This document shows, one piece after another, positions 60,421-64,000 of a stretch of 64,000 nt of DNA. Position numbers and translations under genes: made by a program. Each line of letters starts with the position of its first letter. Position 1 is the first letter of the stretch. Source of the DNA: Delphinapterus leucas (taxonomy: Eukaryota; Chordata; Mammalia; Artiodactyla; Monodontidae); NCBI RefSeq assembly GCF_002288925.2, contig NW_022098067.1, positions 3,082,762-3,146,761 on the forward strand, written 5' to 3'. The notes below the pieces were generated by a model, which searched no databases, was not told where the DNA came from, and was given only the letters and a program-made list of their open reading frames with translations.

Positions 60421-61275
60421 TAAAAGTAGAATATTCTTTACAGTGGGTTTTCAGGGAAGTGTTCTTATGTAAAGCTAAGAGCTTATCAAGAGCAAGAGCC
60501 CAGAGCATGCATGTTTTACACAATGAAATACATAACACCTAAAAAAAGTGACTTGAATTATTCTACTGTTAATTGAATGCAATTCCTGAAAGTAGTGTAC
60601 TAACGCTTTTCCTTTGAAACTTTTTTTAATTTAATGATACTTTAACAACGGTAATTTGGGTTCCCCTTCAAAAGTGTATCTAATTAAAAGCTTATAAATT
60701 TTCCTTACTCAATTTTCTTTGAAGTATCCATGAAGACTGAGAAAAAACAAAACAAAACAAAACAAAAAACATAACTTGGAAAGCCAAATCTTCCACGCAA
60801 GAAATTAGCAAACTCCTATAAATCTTATAAAAATAGTCCATAGAACAAAGTAAAGAAATATTTTGGGGACACATGTATATTTTAACTCACAAAGTACTGC
60901 AGTCTTACCCAGTCAATAGGGAGACATCTGGTTAGTGCTATTTCATTACTGGCTCAGAGATCTAAGATTTGCGCCAATCAGAAATGGGAATTGTTTCAGA
61001 AAGAGAGTCATTTCCCCTGCTTTTATCAAGTGGCATGACTTATACAATTCTTAGACTCACTCACATCCTTGAGAAGAGTGGCCACATGAAAAATAAATAT
61101 TAAAAATGTAGCTTCATAGAAGCCAAAAAACAGATAATTAAAGAAAATAATTGCAATCACACCAGTAGCATAAAGATAAAAAAAGATAAGAATAAACAAC
61201 AAGAAAAATTGGAGTATATATTTTTAAAATCTACAAAAATGTACTATTAGAATAAATAAATCATATATTGAGTAT
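60421..61275. other. Anonymous AT-rich sequence
   Basis: No gene is seen. A pentanucleotide (AAAAC)n run lies at 60742-60770. The part just left of the SINE could belong to an old L1, but the evidence is too weak. Confidence 0.5.
60742..60770. repeat. (AAAAC)n microsatellite
   Basis: Four consecutive AAAAC units flanked by A-runs. Confidence 0.93.
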
Positions 61276-61287
61276 CTAGGAGTTCTT

Positions 61288-61494
61288 TTTTTTTTTTTTT
61301 TTTGCGGTACACGGGCCTCTCACTGTTGTGGCCTCTCCTGTTGCGGAGCACAGGCTCCGGATGTGCAGGCTCAGCAGCCATGGCTCACGGACCCAGTCGC
61401 TCTGTGGCATGTGGGATCTTCCAAGACTGGGGCATGAATCCGTGTCCTCTGCATTGGCAGGTGGATCCTCAACCACTGCACCTCCAGGGAAGCC
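61288..61494 (-). mobile_element. CHR-2-like SINE with perfect 12-bp TSD
   Basis: Minus-strand head GGGCTTCCCTGGAGGTGCAG, body as in the copies at 19.0 and 24.95 kb, and a long pure A tail (T18 on plus at about 61286-61303). Direct repeats CTAGGAGTTCTT lie at 61276-61287 and 61495-61506. The long uninterrupted tail and perfect TSD suggest that it is one of the younger insertions here. Confidence 0.95.
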
Positions 61495-61547
61495 CTAGGA
61501 GTTCTTAAGATGTCAATTTTTCCTAAATTTATCCACAGACTAAAATA

Positions 61548-64000
61548 ATCTCACTGTCTTTCAAAAAGGAAGCAAAATAAAGGCATTTCTGATAGACAAA
61601 TTTGAGAGAATTCATCATCAACAAACTTGCACTAAAAAAAGTGTTGAAGAGAGTTCTTCAGGCAAAAGAAAAATAATACTAGAAGGTAATTTGGCTTTGT
61701 GCAAAGAAATGAGGAGTGCTGGAAATGGTAAATATATGGGCAAATATTTTAAAATTATTATTATTTTAAAATCTCTTTAATTGAGTATATCATGCAAATA
61801 TAATAGCAATATATTTTGGAGTTTCTAACATAAGCAGAAGCAAAATTTATGATCACTGTAGCATAAAGAATGGTGAGGGAAGTTGAAATACACTCTGATA
61901 AGGTATTTGTATTATATATAAAGTGTTATAAGATCTGAAGATATGTTGTGATAAGTTAAAGATGACTACTGTAAAAACCTGAAGCAACTGCTAACAAAAA
62001 AAGAGGTATAGTTCTTAAGACAATTTAGAAGATGGTATGAAATCATAAAAAATACACAATTTATAAGAATATAGGAAGAAAAGATAAAAAGGAACAGGTG
62101 GTGACAAATAGAAACAAATTTAAAGACAGTAAGTTTAAAACCCAGCCTATCTATAATTATGTTAGGTATAAATTGTCTAAATATTCCAATTAAAATGTAC
62201 AGATTGCCAGATTGTATAAAAAAGCAAGACCTTACTATATGCTGTCTATAAGAAATCTACTTTAAATATAAAGATACAGAGAAATTAAAAGTAAAAGGAT
62301 TAAAAAAATATTGTCAGAGAGAGGAAATTTTCCCTTTACCCTTCTTGGTTCTTTTGGTGATCTAATAATTAAATTGACACAAGGCAGATTAACAGGAAAA
62401 ATAACACATTTAATTTCATTTGCACAGAGGTCTCACTCATATAAAACTCAAGTGACCAAAGCAAGCTGTTTATATATCTTTTAGACAAAGAAGCAACAAA
62501 TGTGTAAAGAACTGACAAGACAAGAAACTTAGGTTTGGGTAGTAATTAGTAAAAAAACTAGGCAGACTTTTTTTACACAGCCTTCTTTGCACTGAATACC
62601 CTGTCTCTGGTCATAAAGATGTCTTTCTACCTCTGGATGCAGGGAGGGTACCTTTCACATGGAAAATTTGTTTTCTGCTTTCAGGGGGACCAAGAGGAGG
62701 GTCAGAGTATCCTTTTTTCCACTGGCTGTTTCTCAAGTAATTTTAATACAAAATAATCAATGTGCCACTTTGGCATATTTGGCGACACCCTTCTCTGAGC
62801 CCCCTTAATACTATGAAAGCAAACTTTTTAAAAAAAAGTGGAATGATTATGGTAATATTAGAAAAAGTTGATCACAGAACAAGAGATATAATCAACGACA
62901 AAGAGGGAAACTTCATAAAGATAAAGGAGTCAATTTATCAAGAAAACATAACCCCAACTGTGTATTGATCGAAAAACAGAGCTTCAAAATATATGAAGCA
63001 AAATTTCATAAGATGAGTATTAGTCAATCTATAAATATCACTGGAGATTTGAACACTTCTTTCTCAATAATTGTTACACAAGTAGACAAAAATCAGAAAG
63101 GATATAAAAAACCTGAACAATACTATCAACCAACTTGTACATGTTTACATTTAGAGAACTCTCCCCCTAAAAACCACATTAAACATACATTCTTTTCAAG
63201 TAATGTGGAATATTCACCAAGATAGACCACATTCTGATCCACAAAGCAAATCTTAATAAATTTAAATGGATAGAACTTGTACAAAATATATTCTCTGATC
63301 AAGTAAAATTATACTAAAAGAAAAAAGATAAAATCTGGAAAATCCCCAAATATTTGAAAATTAATAAACACAACATGGATTAAAGATAGTCCATGAATTA
63401 AAGAAAAAATTATAAGTAAAATTAAAAATATTCTTAATAAAATGAAAATCAAAATACAACATATCAATATTTGTGAGATGCAGTTAAGCAGTGGAAAAAT
63501 TATAATTTTAAATATTTTGGAAAAGAAGAAAGGTCTCATACTAGTGATCATTTCTTCTACCTTAAGAAACTAGGGAGTAAAAACTAATTTAAACACAAAG
63601 TAATCAGAAAGAAAAATATTACAATTTTTAAAAGACTCAAAGAATGAAATAAAAGCAGTAACAGTAGAGAAAACCAGTGAAATCATAAACTTGTTCTTTG
63701 AAAAGAGTATGAAAATTTATAAACTCTAATCATACTGACAAGGACATGAAGAGAAATGCTACAAATTAGAGAAGGAACAATCACTAAAGATCCTACAAGG
63801 AACAAAGTATTAATATAAAATATTATAAACAATTATATGTTAATAAGGCAACAGTGAAGGTCATATGCACAAATATGTACTTGCAAGATACAAATTTCCA
63901 AAGCCCACACAAGAAAAAATATATAACTTTAATATCCTTTTAGCTATTAGACAAATTTGATCTAAGTTTAAAATTATTCCCCCAGTGAAAATTCTAGGCT
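61548..64000 (+). mobile_element. Old L1M copy (ORF1 end and ORF2 start), leaving the window
   Basis: The ORF1 C-terminal end ('LSFKKEAK', 'LREFIINKLALKKVLKRVLQ', 61553-61668) is followed by an AT-rich inter-ORF region. ORF2 begins at about 62150-62190, with a decayed endonuclease: 'KKSGMIMVILEKVDHRTRDI' (62843-62902) and 'SI.ITGDLNTSFS' (63019-63070). ORF2 continues to the right edge. The order matches the copy at 14.6-16.9 kb, and ORFs are no longer than 86 codons. It is split by the LTR at 62311-62806. Confidence 0.7.
62311..62806 (-). mobile_element. Solo LTR inserted in the old L1M (ERV1-like)
   Basis: About 495 bp of non-L1 sequence interrupts the endonuclease region; L1 text resumes at about 62811. 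On the minus strand it has a TATA-like 'agatatataaac' (near 62465-62480), a region after it with 'aaattaaatgtgttattttt', and an end reading 'aaatttcctctctctgaca'. This is the layout of an LTR with U3, R and U5. The 4-bp direct repeat AATA flanks it (62307-62310 and 62807-62810), as expected for gammaretrovirus-like elements, though 4 bp of A/T is weak evidence. No internal proviral genes remain. Confidence 0.6.

Noticed and set aside
61498..61548. L1 ORF2-like text ('VLKMSIFPKFIHR') just right of the SINE
   Set aside because: It is too short and too diverged to list as a separate element next to the clearer ORF1 match that follows.
1..64000. CRISPR arrays, operons, phage, bacterial mobile systems, tRNA or rRNA genes
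   Set aside because: Repeat content is plainly mammalian. No regularly spaced repeats, ribosome-binding sites or cloverleaf genes were seen; tRNA-like boxes occur only in SINE heads.

Overview
The window looks like mammalian nuclear DNA from a cetartiodactyl, most likely a whale or dolphin. It is AT-rich and dominated by L1 LINEs. Its lineage-specific SINEs are tRNA-derived CHR-type elements, which start on their sense strand with a box like GGGCTTCCCTGGT..GCAGTGGTT and were found at five places. I saw no primate Alu, rodent B1/B2, or ruminant BovB/Bov-tA2 bodies. The species call is inference from repeat content only. I found no host protein-coding gene, exon chain, RNA gene, CpG island or CRISPR array. 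The interval reads as intergenic or deep-intronic 'LINE desert'.

Layout. 0-8.9 kb: mostly anonymous sequence with an old L1 3' end, L2 and CR1/L3-like traces, one L1 carrying a 5' inversion (about 2.93-6.65 kb), and a CHR-1-like SINE (8.16-8.51 kb). 8.95-14.56 kb: a nearly complete plus-strand L1 with 5' UTR, ORF1, ORF2, 3' UTR and tail. 14.57-22.5 kb: an ancient L1M plus-strand copy interrupted by a younger L1 (about 16.96-22.41 kb), whose ORF1 in turn carries a CHR-2-like SINE. 22.54-24.40 kb: an ERVL/MLT2-type LTR with part of its internal region. 24.4-31.0 kb: a long minus-strand L1 holding three younger nested insertions (two SINEs and a stub of a young L1). 31.0-36.0 kb: anonymous sequence, a compound microsatellite and a MaLR/MLT1-type LTR. 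36.0-42.4 kb: another nearly full-length minus-strand L1. 44.47-46.48 kb: a 5'-truncated, relatively young L1 whose ORF2 C-terminus is open apart from one stop codon. 47.65-48.57 kb: an older L1 3' end. 49.5-53.5 kb: a mosaic of very old plus-strand L1, HAL1-like and L1 3' pieces. 53.5-61.3 kb: the longest stretch with few young repeats. 61.5-64 kb: an old L1M running off the window, split by a solo LTR.

All coding potential is retrotransposon debris: ORF1 RNA-binding protein, ORF2 endonuclease/reverse transcriptase and ERVL gag/protease-like remnants. Every copy is broken by stops, frameshifts, deletions, insertions or lost catalytic residues. Nothing here forms an operon or a functional multi-gene system. 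The useful content is the insertion history: nesting, target-site duplications (TSDs), twin priming and deletion junctions. Family names come from recalled consensus features, not a database search, and most boundaries are good to about 10-50 bases unless a TSD fixes them.
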